DNA of 33,126 nt from Paludibacteraceae bacterium (GCA_024401555.1 JAKSKV010000034.1:1-33126), one strand, 5' to 3'. Counted from the stretch's first letter, positions 23,973 through 32,204 are shown. Translations and numbers: made by a program. Notes: generated by a model from the letters alone, not told the origin.

Positions 23973-25097
23973 TTATAGAAGTTTATTATATACTGACATA
24001 AGGTTGCGGGCGATGGCTTCGTCCGTGAATTTTTGTGCGTGGGAGAGTCCTTGGGCGATCATCTCCTGCCGCACATCTTCGTGTTGCAGCACGTTGATGA
24101 GCGTCTCCGCCAACTCTTCCGCATTGTGGCAATCCACATATTTCGCCGCGTCTCCACCCGTTTCTCGGAAGCAACTTCCTTCGCTGGTGACCACTGGGGT
24201 ACCCATGGTGAGCGACTCTAAAATAGGGATGCCGAACCCCTCAAAAAGGGAGGGATAGACAAAGACTGTGGCCAGTTTGTAGAGGGTAGGCAACGCACTG
24301 GTTGGCAAGGCATTCAAGAAAATCACGCGCTCCTCCAGTCCATATTGATGGATAAGTTCATCCAAATGTTTTTTGTATTCGGATGGTCGGCCTACGATTA
24401 CCAAAGGAAGATCCAATTGCGGATGACGCATGGCCTCTAAGATCAATTCGTGGTTCTTTCTGCGTTCGATGGCGCAGATGATCAGCATGAAATCCTTGGG
24501 TAAACCATATTGCTCGCGGACCTTCTCCAAACTCTCTTGGCTGACAGGTTGGTGGAAGACAGGGTTGCAACCTTGGTACACCACCTCAATGCGTGACTCG
24601 TCCTCGTGCATGAATTCGATGAGGTCACGCTTGGTCTCTTCGCTGATGGCGATCACCTTGTCGGCCGTTTTGCAACCATGGGTATATTTCTTTTTAAAGG
24701 AATATCGGTCAAAGAGCGGGAAAAGTTCTGGATTTTTCAGGAAAATCAAATCGTGCATCGTGACCACTCTTCTGGCCCTTGTTTTTTCTATGCCGTAGGG
24801 CAATTCATGGCTTAGTCCGTGGTAAATGTCTAAGTCTAAGCGTTTTATATCGTCGCAAATGTTCCAAGTCCGCCATACGGAGGAGAGGATTTTGTAGGAA
24901 AGTAGGCCGTGGGGCCTCTCTACCGATGCGCACGCCTCGTTGTATGACCACACAATGGATTCGTTGATTTTAGGCGTGAATAGGGCATAGTGGTGTTGTG
25001 GACACTGCTCTGACAAGAGTCGGATGGTGTCTCGGCTATAATTACCCAAACCACGGCTGTTGCAGAAAGCCCTCTTCGCGTCGAATCCTATCTTCAT
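23973..25097 (-). CDS. Glycosyltransferase family 4
   Basis: 374 residues with GT-B features: an N-terminal RGLGNYSRDTIRLL acceptor-side glycine motif, a VYQGCNPVF-type linker, and the C-terminal EX7E donor region (SLFEGFGIPILESLTMGTPVVTS). It transfers an activated sugar with retention, probably to a cell-surface glycan; donor and acceptor are unknown. It lies between tsaE (7-bp gap) and the helicase (1-bp gap). Confidence 0.9.
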   Translation of the reverse strand: MKIGFDAKRAFCNSRGLGNYSRDTIRLLSEQCPQHHYALFTPKINESIVWSYNEACASVERPHGLLSYKILSSVWRTWNICDDIKRLDLDIYHGLSHELPYGIEKTRARRVVTMHDLIFLKNPELFPLFDRYSFKKKYTHGCKTADKVIAISEETKRDLIEFMHEDESRIEVVYQGCNPVFHQPVSQESLEKVREQYGLPKDFMLIICAIERRKNHELILEAMRHPQLDLPLVIVGRPSEYKKHLDELIHQYGLEERVIFLNALPTSALPTLYKLATVFVYPSLFEGFGIPILESLTMGTPVVTSEGSCFRETGGDAAKYVDCHNAEELAETLINVLQHEDVRQEMIAQGLSHAQKFTDEAIARNLMSVYNKLL

Positions 25098-25104
25098 GTC
25101 AACT

Positions 25105-25521
25105 TCATGCCAAAGGTTTGATGGTGACTTCGCGCTCTCCGTTTGCCTTCTCTTGGATAGAGACGCACATGGCGTCAGCGGGTAGGAGCTCTTCGATCAT
25201 TTCCGGCCACTCCACGAAGCAGACATTGCCGCTGTAAAAGTAATCCTCGTAGCCGAAATCGTAGGCCTCCTCCACCTTGTTGATGCGGTAGAAGTCGAAA
25301 TGATAGACGGGTTTACCCTTGCCATCGGTATATTCATTCACGATGGCGAAAGTGGGGCTGTTGATCACGTCCTTCACCCCTAACTCTTCGCATATAGCGC
25401 GTATAAAGGTGGTTTTTCCCGCTCCCATGGATCCATAGAAGAGGTAAATCTTATGATCGTCCATTTGGGCGACAAACTCTTTCGCCGCCTCACCAATAGA
25501 GGCTAAATCTTTAATAATCAT
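25105..25521 (-). CDS. tsaE: tRNA threonylcarbamoyladenosine biosynthesis ATPase
   Basis: 138 residues. Walker A GSMGAGKTTF is at about 30-38, and SPTFAIVNEY, VYHFDFYRI and FVEWPE are the family motifs. TsaE works with TsaB and TsaD in the t6A modification of tRNAs decoding ANN codons. It follows porZ by 30 bases on the same strand. Confidence 0.95.
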   Translation of the reverse strand: MIIKDLASIGEAAKEFVAQMDDHKIYLFYGSMGAGKTTFIRAICEELGVKDVINSPTFAIVNEYTDGKGKPVYHFDFYRINKVEEAYDFGYEDYFYSGNVCFVEWPEMIEELLPADAMCVSIQEKANGEREVTIKPLA

Positions 25522-25551
25522 TGCCTAACCCTATATAGTTTTGTTTTTCTG

Positions 25552-27849
25552 TTATCTAATGAATGCCACCTTTGTCACCATCTTCGCGCTTCCGTCGTCT
25601 TGGGTGGCATAGATGTAATAGACACCTGTATCGACGCGTCTGCCGTTCAGGTTCTTGCCATCCCAGATGTAGGTTCCTCCATTGGAGCGACCTTGGTGGA
25701 TGATTCTTCCTTCTGCGTCGGAGATGCGGACAAGGCTATTCTCCAAGAGTCCGTTGATGGTGATGTCGCCCTCAAATGTCTCGCGGACAGGATTTGGATA
25801 GACATAGACATCTTTGTAGGTCTCCTTTCCCTGGGTGGCGTCGGATTGGTAAAGGAAGAGCGCGTTGGCGGTTGCCACATAGAGTTCTCCCGTCTCGTTG
25901 TTGATGGCCAAATCCAGGATGGCGTTGGAGTTGAAAGGAGAGTTCTCCGTAGTGAAGTGTTGGATGGTCTCCTTGCCGTCTGGCGAGAGAAGATAGAGGC
26001 CAGAGGAGTTGGTGCCAATCCATTTTCTATTGTTTCCGTCGATGACAATGGCGTTGATCTGTTCATTTTCGAGCAGATAGTCGGCATAGTTGGCATTATC
26101 CTCGCGGGTGATTTTGATACGGTCGATGATGAAGTCGCTGTTGAACACCTTGGATGGATCGCTGATTAGGAAGGGGCCCTTGTCGGTTCCTATCCAAATC
26201 GTGCCGTCGTTCGCCTCCGCGATGCATCTGAATGTCATTGGGGTGATCACGTGACCATCCTTATCCTTGAGGTTCGTGATGAATTTGGTCTTGTCGTCTC
26301 GCTCATTGAACGGTGTATTGTTGAGGTTGGCGCAGAAAATACCTGGGTTCTTACGTGGAAGTAGTACCCACATGTAGCCCTTACTGTCCAAGAAGACCTC
26401 CTTGATGGTCTCTTGGTCTTGTAGTTCCGGATATTGGAGTGTCTCCCACTTCTTGTCGGCGGTATAGATGACAATTGGGTTTTGGGAGAACATATTGGCC
26501 ATCCAGAGGTTACCATTCTTGTCGTAGGTCAGTCCATCCAAGATTACCATGATCCAGTAGGGGGTCAGTGGGCTGTTCAAGTCGGTGTAATGGTTGACGA
26601 GTTGATACCCTTGAAACTCGAATAGGCCTTGCCAAGAGGCGGCGAAAAGGTGTTGTGGATCGTTGGGATCCACGATGACATCCAACACATCCACAAAGTG
26701 CCTGTCATGGATGATGGCGGTGTCCATTCCCATCTCGGTGAGGATGGACCAGTTGTTATCTTCGAAAAATTGGACTACACCCGGCGTGTTCATCGCCAAA
26801 TCGAACGGTCCACCACTACCCGTGATCAGCTTACCTCCCTGAAACTTCACAAAAGCCGCGATGGTGGAGTATGGTCCTGTCGGAATGTATCGGTTTTGGT
26901 GTTGTCCCTCTTTGTCGTACAGATGGAGCAGTGTCTGTCCATCAGTTTGGTGGTTGTTTGCCCAAAATCCCTTTCCTTGCGGGTCGTTGATGACGCATGT
27001 GGCGTTCACGATTGGCAGGGTGGCGCTATGCTTGAACGCTTTGTCGAAGAGGGCGAGCGAGTCTTGGTAGCAGACGATGATCCTCTCCTCGTCAGTGAGG
27101 ATTTGATTGGCCCCCTCCACCGCTACGACTGGAACGATGGCGGTGTCCATTCGGTAGATGGCCTGCTCGCCAATGAGCAAAAGTTGGTTGTCGAAAGAGC
27201 GGATATCGCTTGCGGCGACCGTGCGGGGTATTTCGATAGGGTCCCATTTGGTGAAATCCGCCAAATTCTTCTCTTTTTGTGAGGCGCGGCGGATGCCGTT
27301 GGTGGTCTTCGCATAGATGGAATCGTGGCAGAAGACCAAATTGGTGACCGTCAGGTATTCTCCTTTGTTGCCGATGATATAGGTGTCGGTGACCTCTCCT
27401 TTGCTCACGTCAACCACCATAATACCAAATCCGCAAGCGAAGTAGGCATACTTTCCTTGAATGGTGATGTTGTAAATCTTCTTACTTCCCACTTCGGAAT
27501 TCTTCAAATCCGGCACGTTCACCACATTGTATCCGCTGAGTAGGTCGATGTTGCAGTTGTCGTAGGCGATGACTAAACTCTCCTGGTTATCGCAATAGGC
27601 GATATGGGAGATGTTACCGTCAGAGAGTCCGCTCAGTTTGGTGTAGGTCTCGATGCTCTCGTATGTCTTGTCCACAGAGAAGAGGTTGCCGTCGCTTAGC
27701 GCGTAAACCTTCTCTTTGGATTGCGCGATTTGGCTTACATTATTGTAATTGAAGAATGACTGCCAACTTCCCATTTCGACACGGGCGTACGTCTCGGTGG
27801 CGCATAGGAGCACGCAAAGAATGAATAATGCCTTGAAGATTTTTACCAT
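25552..27849 (-). CDS. porZ: PorZ-like type IX secretion beta-propeller protein
   Basis: 765 residues with a signal peptide (1-22, ATETYA end). A two-component-regulator-type beta-propeller fills most of the chain: the first lines (GSWQSFFNYNNVSQIAQS, LSGLSDGNISHIAY) match the PorZ N-terminal blade and later segments repeat the GTIWIGTDKGPF and RKWIGTNSSGLY blade motifs. Residues about 678-765 are a type IX C-terminal domain (YVYPNPVRETFEGDITI, ending in DTGVYYIYATQDDG and KVAFIR). PorZ is part of the cell-surface attachment complex that sorts T9SS cargo and links it to A-LPS. This supports an active T9SS in this organism. Confidence 0.85.
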   Translation of the reverse strand: MVKIFKALFILCVLLCATETYARVEMGSWQSFFNYNNVSQIAQSKEKVYALSDGNLFSVDKTYESIETYTKLSGLSDGNISHIAYCDNQESLVIAYDNCNIDLLSGYNVVNVPDLKNSEVGSKKIYNITIQGKYAYFACGFGIMVVDVSKGEVTDTYIIGNKGEYLTVTNLVFCHDSIYAKTTNGIRRASQKEKNLADFTKWDPIEIPRTVAASDIRSFDNQLLLIGEQAIYRMDTAIVPVVAVEGANQILTDEERIIVCYQDSLALFDKAFKHSATLPIVNATCVINDPQGKGFWANNHQTDGQTLLHLYDKEGQHQNRYIPTGPYSTIAAFVKFQGGKLITGSGGPFDLAMNTPGVVQFFEDNNWSILTEMGMDTAIIHDRHFVDVLDVIVDPNDPQHLFAASWQGLFEFQGYQLVNHYTDLNSPLTPYWIMVILDGLTYDKNGNLWMANMFSQNPIVIYTADKKWETLQYPELQDQETIKEVFLDSKGYMWVLLPRKNPGIFCANLNNTPFNERDDKTKFITNLKDKDGHVITPMTFRCIAEANDGTIWIGTDKGPFLISDPSKVFNSDFIIDRIKITREDNANYADYLLENEQINAIVIDGNNRKWIGTNSSGLYLLSPDGKETIQHFTTENSPFNSNAILDLAINNETGELYVATANALFLYQSDATQGKETYKDVYVYPNPVRETFEGDITINGLLENSLVRISDAEGRIIHQGRSNGGTYIWDGKNLNGRRVDTGVYYIYATQDDGSAKMVTKVAFIR

Positions 27850-27871
27850 AAGATAAAAATGAATTAAATTT

Positions 27872-28453
27872 TTATTTTGCCCCGTTCAAGAATTTGATCA
27901 ACTCCTCCACCGCTCTGCCTCGGTGGCTGATGCTATTCTTCTCCTCCATGGTGAGCTCAGAGAAGGAACAGTCATATCCATCGGGTTGGAAGACAGGATC
28001 GTAGCCGAATCCGCCGTTTCCGTGACGTTCCGTCAGGATGGTTCCGGTGACGATGCCTTCGAAGAAGTATTCCTTATCTTCTAAGAATAACGAAATAACT
28101 GTCCTAAATCTTGCGCGACGGTTCGATTTATTTTTCAATTCAGCCAATAATTTATCGATATTGGCCTCGGAATCCTTGGCAGGGCCCGCATATCTGGCAG
28201 AAAAGACGCCTGGTGCGCCATCCAAAGCCTCCACTTCCAAGCCTGTATCGTCCGCGAAGCAGTTGCAGTGATATTTATCGTGGAGATAGTGAGATTTTTG
28301 GCTCGCATTACCTTGTAGGGTATCCGAAGTCTCTGGAATTTCCTCCGTGCAACCAATTTCAGAAAGGGTACGGATGGAAAACAATCCATTTAACTTATTT
28401 CGCACCTCTTCTACCTTGTGCGCGTTGTTTGTAGCAAATACTAAGTCTTTCAT
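27872..28453 (-). CDS. rdgB: Non-canonical purine NTP pyrophosphatase (RdgB/HAM1)
   Basis: 193 residues from the ATG at 28453; a frame-extended start eight codons upstream is less likely. LVFATNNAHKVEEV is the nucleotide-binding start, with FADDTGLEVEALDGAPGVFSARYAG and GNGGFGYDPVF as the family core and SHRGRAVEEL at the end. It hydrolyses dITP, XTP and ITP to keep them out of nucleic acids. It is first in the rdgB-porZ-tsaE-GT4 run. Confidence 0.95.
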   Translation of the reverse strand: MKDLVFATNNAHKVEEVRNKLNGLFSIRTLSEIGCTEEIPETSDTLQGNASQKSHYLHDKYHCNCFADDTGLEVEALDGAPGVFSARYAGPAKDSEANIDKLLAELKNKSNRRARFRTVISLFLEDKEYFFEGIVTGTILTERHGNGGFGYDPVFQPDGYDCSFSELTMEEKNSISHRGRAVEELIKFLNGAK

Positions 28454-28474
28454 TTTATGCTCTCTTTTATGGTA

Positions 28475-28482
28475 CAAATCTA
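28475..28482 (-). promoter_or_regulatory. -7 promoter box for the rdgB operon
   Basis: Minus-strand TAGATTTG, 21 bp before the ATG at 28453, fitting TAnnTTTG. Confidence 0.6.
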
Positions 28483-28589
28483 ATTAAAAATGCGCAAAAA
28501 ATGGCGATTTCACCGAAAGTTTTCGCATTTGTAACAAAATTACCCCTAAGATGAAACATAGTTCATACCTGGCTCCTATGGAATCGTAT

Positions 28590-28597
28590 TACATTTG
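28590..28597 (+). promoter_or_regulatory. -7 promoter box for a candidate small RNA
   Basis: TACATTTG on the plus strand in the intergenic gap between rdgB and the methyltransferase. No start codon with a usable ORF follows before the terminator at 28663-28702. Confidence 0.55.
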
Positions 28598-28603
28598 CAA
28601 TGC

Positions 28604-28702
28604 AAAAACGAAATGAATTATAGATTTCGTTGTCAGGAAACATTTATACTTTAAAATAGGCGACCACAATCACTCTGTGAAGAGTTAGTTGTGGTTTTTT
28701 TG
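28604..28702 (+). ncRNA. Candidate small RNA of about 95-100 nt
   Basis: From the predicted start about 7 bp after the -7 box, the RNA would fold a first hairpin (AACGAAAT 28607-28614 with ATTTCGTT 28624-28631, 9-nt loop), then an A/T-rich single-stranded linker, then a two-tier terminator hairpin ending in a run of T. No ORF of note lies inside. This fills the main part of the 384-bp gap between rdgB and the methyltransferase. No known family was recognised and expression is unproven. Confidence 0.5.
28663..28702 (+). terminator. Two-tier intrinsic terminator
   Basis: ACCACAA (28663-28669) pairs with TTGTGGT (28689-28695); inside, ACTCT (28672-28676) pairs with AGAGT (28681-28685) around a GTGA loop. 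Seven T residues follow. No protein gene upstream on this strand uses it. Confidence 0.85.
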
Positions 28703-28801
28703 TTTATGCTTTTCGCACCGCATTTCTCAGTGCGTCCACCAATAACCCTTTTATTTTTAATCCTTTTTCTATTAGGTATATAAACCTATTATAATTCTTC
28801 G

Positions 28802-28809
28802 TATTTTTG
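28802..28809 (+). promoter_or_regulatory. -7 promoter box for the THUMP methyltransferase gene
   Basis: TATTTTTG, 28 bp before the ATG at 28838, fitting TAnnTTTG. A short imperfect inverted repeat (TAGGT 28773-28777 with ACCTA 28784-28788) lies just upstream. Confidence 0.6.
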
Positions 28810-28837
28810 CATCGGCAAAAATATACAAATTTTCGCG

Positions 28838-30565
28838 ATGGCAAATAATTTTGAAATGATTGCCAAGACCTTCCAAGGATTGGAAGAGGTATTGGCAAAG
28901 GAGTTGATTGATCTGGGAGCAGATCAAGTAGAGATCATCACAAGAGGCGTTCGCTTCTTTGGTGACAAAGAGTTAATGTATAAGGCGAACTTCCGATGCC
29001 GTACCGCTTTGCGCATCTTGAAGCCAATTCATCAATTCACCGCAACGGATGCTGATGAGGTCTATAACATCATTAAGTCTATGGATTGGTCTCAATATCT
29101 GAACACGAAGAAGACCTTCGCGATCGATGCTGTTGTTCACTCCGATAACTTCCGTCACTCCAAATTCCTTGCCTATAAAGCAAAAGACGCTATCGCGGAT
29201 TACTTCATGGAGAAGTTTGGCGAGAGACCTTCCGTCCGTATCAAGAATCCAGATGTACAATTGAATATCCACGTCAACCAGGATCTCTGCACCCTTTCGT
29301 TGGATAGTTCCGGTGAGCCTTTGTTTATGAGAGGTTACAAGGTGGAGCAGACCGAAGCCCCTATCAACGAGGTCTTGGCGGCAGGTATGTTGATGTTGGC
29401 CGGTTGGGATGGTCAGACCGACTTTATGGATCCGATGTGTGGATCGGGTACCATCGCCATTGAGGCTGCTATGATGGCTTTGAACATTGCTCCTGGTATT
29501 TATAGAAAAGGTTTTGCCTTCGAGAAATGGCCTGATTTCGACTCCGCTATCTTGGAGGATCTCTACAACGACGAGTCCCAAGAACGTGAGTTCAACCATA
29601 AGATTTACGCATCCGATATCTCGTCGGCAGCTTTGCGTATCGCGACAGAGAATGTGAAGAGTGCCGGACTTGCGAAGTATATCGAGTTAAAGCATTTGCC
29701 GTTCCAAGGATGCGAGCGTCCGGAGAATGAGACGATGATTATGTTCAACCCACCATACGGTGAGCGTTTGAAGCCAGTGGAGATGGATAAACTCTACGAG
29801 GAGATCGGTACCAAGTTGAAGCACGACTTCACCGATATGTCCGCATGGATCATCACGGTGCCTTCTGAGACGACTGACCGCATTGGACTTAGGCCATCTG
29901 TGAAAATTCCTTTGCTCAATGGTTCCATCGAGTGTGAGTTCCGCAAGTATGAGATGTTCAAGGGTAGAAGAAACGATTTCTTGCGTGAGCGCAACGAAGG
30001 TCAAGAGGCTACTCCTGTTGAAGATAAGAGAGAGAGACGCAAACCTGCTACCCCAGAGAGCGATAGCCGCAAGACGACTAGTCCGATCCGGGAGGATGGC
30101 TCTTTCGTGAGATTGGAGGAGGATACTTGGAGACGTAGTTCCAAGAGTGAGGATGAGCAGAGTGAATACCAACGCCGCAGACACGAGGCTTTCGAGAAGG
30201 AGCGTGAGTATCAAGAGCGGAAATCGGCCAGAGAGGCTGCTGAGAAGGAGCGTGGCGAGCGTCGTCCGTTCAACCGTGAGAGAGGTGAGGGTAGAAGAGA
30301 TTTCCCAAAGAGAGATGACCGACGTGATGATCGTAGAGGCGGTGGATTCAGACGCGACAATGAGGAGCGTGGCGAACGTCGTTTCGATAGAGACAACCGT
30401 GAGAGACGCGGCGGTTTTGGTGGCAGAAGAGATGATGACCGCAACAATGATAGAAAGCCATTCAGACGTCGTGACGATGATTCACGCGGTAGAGGTGGCC
30501 GCGAAGGTCGTGGCGGCAGAGGTGGTTTCACCGGTGGTCGCCGATTCGACAAGACGGAGGATTAA
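28838..30565 (+). CDS. THUMP-domain RNA methyltransferase (RlmL/YpsC-type) with long Arg/Asp-rich tail
   Basis: 575 residues. A THUMP RNA-binding domain (about 45-155) is followed by a class I SAM-dependent methyltransferase: FMDPMCGSGTIAIEAAMMAL binds SAM and FNPPYGERL is the N6/N2-type active motif. Family members make m2G2445-type marks on 23S rRNA. From about residue 385 to the end the chain is a low-complexity tail of Arg, Asp, Glu and Gly (EKERGERRPFNRER, RGGREGRGGRGGF), disordered in appearance and rich in RGG-like and RDD/ERR repeats. This is unusual for the short bacterial orthologues and would bind RNA non-specifically. It has its own promoter and terminator. Confidence 0.88.
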   Translation: MANNFEMIAKTFQGLEEVLAKELIDLGADQVEIITRGVRFFGDKELMYKANFRCRTALRILKPIHQFTATDADEVYNIIKSMDWSQYLNTKKTFAIDAVVHSDNFRHSKFLAYKAKDAIADYFMEKFGERPSVRIKNPDVQLNIHVNQDLCTLSLDSSGEPLFMRGYKVEQTEAPINEVLAAGMLMLAGWDGQTDFMDPMCGSGTIAIEAAMMALNIAPGIYRKGFAFEKWPDFDSAILEDLYNDESQEREFNHKIYASDISSAALRIATENVKSAGLAKYIELKHLPFQGCERPENETMIMFNPPYGERLKPVEMDKLYEEIGTKLKHDFTDMSAWIITVPSETTDRIGLRPSVKIPLLNGSIECEFRKYEMFKGRRNDFLRERNEGQEATPVEDKRERRKPATPESDSRKTTSPIREDGSFVRLEEDTWRRSSKSEDEQSEYQRRRHEAFEKEREYQERKSAREAAEKERGERRPFNRERGEGRRDFPKRDDRRDDRRGGGFRRDNEERGERRFDRDNRERRGGFGGRRDDDRNNDRKPFRRRDDDSRGRGGREGRGGRGGFTGGRRFDKTED

Positions 30566-30590
30566 TAGTTTATAGGAAATATTTTCAAGG

Positions 30591-30622
30591 AAGGGAAACG
30601 CAGGAGTGTGTTTCCCTTTTTT
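30591..30622 (+). terminator. Intrinsic terminator after the methyltransferase
   Basis: AAGGGAAAC (30591-30599) pairs perfectly with GTTTCCCTT (30610-30618), then TTTT. Confidence 0.9.
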
Positions 30623-30640
30623 ATGGTTGAAATTTTATTG

Positions 30641-30717
30641 AGGTATAATATATTAGCTATTTTCTTGTTTTTTTACGAAGGATTTATTTTTTTTGCACAA
30701 AAAGGTTAATATATTAG
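30641..30717 (+). promoter_or_regulatory. Two palindromic candidate HipB operators around the hipBST promoter
   Basis: The perfect 10-bp palindrome TAATATATTA occurs at 30646-30655 and 30707-30716, each inside a longer matched block (AGGTATAATATATTAG and AGGTTAATATATTAG). Centres are 61 bp apart, close to six helical turns, and the second lies six bases before the hipB start. A T-rich region reading TATTTTTTTTG (30685-30695) between them may be the promoter. HipB-type antitoxins bind inverted repeats in their own promoter, so these are plausible operators. Confidence 0.55.
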
Positions 30718-30722
30718 TCGTT

Positions 30723-30938
30723 ATGCAGTGGAGTAAGTTAATTAGGGAGCGAAGAAAAAGCATTGGTGTAACACAAGAGCAGTTGGCTGATGTGGCGGAT
30801 ATCAGTTTGAGTTATTTGAAACTGATTGAACAGGGAAAGACCAATCCGACGCTTCAAGTAATTGAGAAGATCTTGGATTGTTTGGGAATGGAACTCGCTG
30901 TGAATTTAAAGACTAGTTTATTGCCTTACACCGAATAA
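30723..30938 (+). CDS. hipB: HipB-like XRE-family antitoxin/repressor
   Basis: 71 residues from the ATG at 30723 (MQWSKLIRERRKSIG); an upstream in-frame start lies inside the operator. The chain is almost entirely one Cro/C1 HTH (VTQEQLADVADISLSYLKLIEQGKTNPTLQVIEKIL) followed by a short C-terminal strand, as in HipB. It is followed by HipS (13-bp gap) and HipT, and the palindromes upstream suggest autoregulation. Confidence 0.88.
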   Translation: MQWSKLIRERRKSIGVTQEQLADVADISLSYLKLIEQGKTNPTLQVIEKILDCLGMELAVNLKTSLLPYTE

Positions 30939-30951
30939 AATCGATTAGCGA

Positions 30952-31275
30952 ATGCGACAAGCCATTGTAAATGTAAATAAGGTTCCTGCGGGTATTTTGC
31001 AAGAAACTGAAGAGGGTAAATATTGCTTTCAGTACATGGCGGCGTATCTCCAGGATAGGGATTCATTCCCTGTATCCGTCACACTTCCCAAGCGTCGTGA
31101 AGCTTATTATAGTGACCATCTATTCCCTTGTTTCTTTAATCTATTAAGTGAAGGGGCAAACAAGAAGGTTCAGTGTACTGCACTTCATATCGATGCGGAC
31201 GACTACTTTGGTTTGCTATTAGCTACTGCACAGACTGATACTATTGGGTTTCTTACATTTACACCTTGCGAATAA
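30952..31275 (+). CDS. hipS: HipS-like protein (HipA N-terminal subdomain as a separate chain)
   Basis: 107 residues. The sequence matches the N-terminal subdomain of HipA kinases (NKVPAGILQETEEGKYCFQYMAAYL, SVTLPKRREAYYSDHLFPCFFNLLSEG). In classical HipA this is fused to the kinase; here it ends with a TAA that overlaps the next ATG (TAATG). In described tripartite HipBST systems HipS rather than HipB is the main antitoxin. The call is from domain layout and order. Confidence 0.85.
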   Translation: MRQAIVNVNKVPAGILQETEEGKYCFQYMAAYLQDRDSFPVSVTLPKRREAYYSDHLFPCFFNLLSEGANKKVQCTALHIDADDYFGLLLATAQTDTIGFLTFTPCE

Positions 31276-32204
31276 TGATGAAAGATATATTGATCGATCG
31301 AATGCCAGTCCCGTTTGATACGGATATCGTGTATAAACCGGTATCCTATGTGGATAATGTAAAGCACGTTTCCATTTCGGGTGTCCAGGAGAAGTTGTTT
31401 GCCGTTGTGGAAAATGGGAAGCTTCGTTTGGCAGAAGATGGAGAGCAGAGCGTGTATATTATAAAACCTGCTCCTCAAAATCTTGCTTTGCTAAATTTGC
31501 AGGATATGCCAGCCAATGAATATCTTACGATGCAGATTGCATCAAAGGTGTTTGGCATAGACACTGCGATTTGTGGGATGATACGTTTAGCGGATGGCCA
31601 TTTGGCGTATATAGTAAGACGCTTTGATGTCTCTGGACAAGGGAAATTGGCACAAGAAGATGTCTGTACGCTTCTTGGTAGATCTGCTAAAACGCATGGT
31701 AGTGACTATAAGTACCGAGGTAGTTATTTGGAGGTCGCTAATGTATTGCGACAGACACTTCCGCTTTGGCGTTTCGACATGCAAAGATTTGTGAAACTGG
31801 TAGTTTTTAACTATCTGTTTTCGAATGGAGACGCCCATCTTAAGAATTTCTCTATTCTGCGGGACAAGGATCAATTCAGACTATCACCATCGTATGATTT
31901 GTTGAACACCTCGTTGCATATTTCCGATAGTGATTTTGCATTGGACAAGGGGTTGGGATTGCCCCTAGAGCACACATCTGATGTCTTTGACAAAAGTGGA
32001 CATCCAACCATTGTTGATTTCCGTAATTTTGCAAAATTGTGTGGTTTGACAGAAAAGCAAATCGCGGATACCTTAGCTCCCTTTGCAAATGAACAGTCAA
32101 ATGTACAAGAGTTGTGTGAGTCATCTTTATTGTCTAATAAGTGCAAACGGATGTTCATGAGAACATATCGGGAGAGGTTGGCGCGTTTCTGTCGAGGAAT
32201 ATAA
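31275..32204 (+). CDS. hipT: HipT-like Ser/Thr kinase toxin
   Basis: 309 residues from the ATG overlapping the hipS stop. This is the HipA kinase without its N-terminal subdomain. The Gly-rich loop region reads HVSISGVQEKL with an S-I-S pair at 33-35, the place of the autophosphorylated serines in HipT. A possible ATP-binding Lys lies in YIIKP (64), the catalytic loop is SNGDAHLKNF (Asp186), and the metal-binding segment is SPSYDLLNT (Asp208). HipA-family kinases phosphorylate aminoacyl-tRNA synthetases and halt growth; the known HipT targets the tryptophanyl enzyme. All catalytic residues appear intact. Confidence 0.88.
   Translation: MMKDILIDRMPVPFDTDIVYKPVSYVDNVKHVSISGVQEKLFAVVENGKLRLAEDGEQSVYIIKPAPQNLALLNLQDMPANEYLTMQIASKVFGIDTAICGMIRLADGHLAYIVRRFDVSGQGKLAQEDVCTLLGRSAKTHGSDYKYRGSYLEVANVLRQTLPLWRFDMQRFVKLVVFNYLFSNGDAHLKNFSILRDKDQFRLSPSYDLLNTSLHISDSDFALDKGLGLPLEHTSDVFDKSGHPTIVDFRNFAKLCGLTEKQIADTLAPFANEQSNVQELCESSLLSNKCKRMFMRTYRERLARFCRGI

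Noticed and set aside
28704-28898. Minus-strand 64-residue ORF across the methyltransferase start
   Set aside because: It covers the promoter and first codons of a certain gene, lacks a promoter box and is of biased AT-driven composition.
30147-30575. Overlapping ORF in another frame within the methyltransferase tail
   Set aside because: It is produced by the repetitive Arg/Asp codons of the tail; the composition is unlike a real protein and there is no start context.
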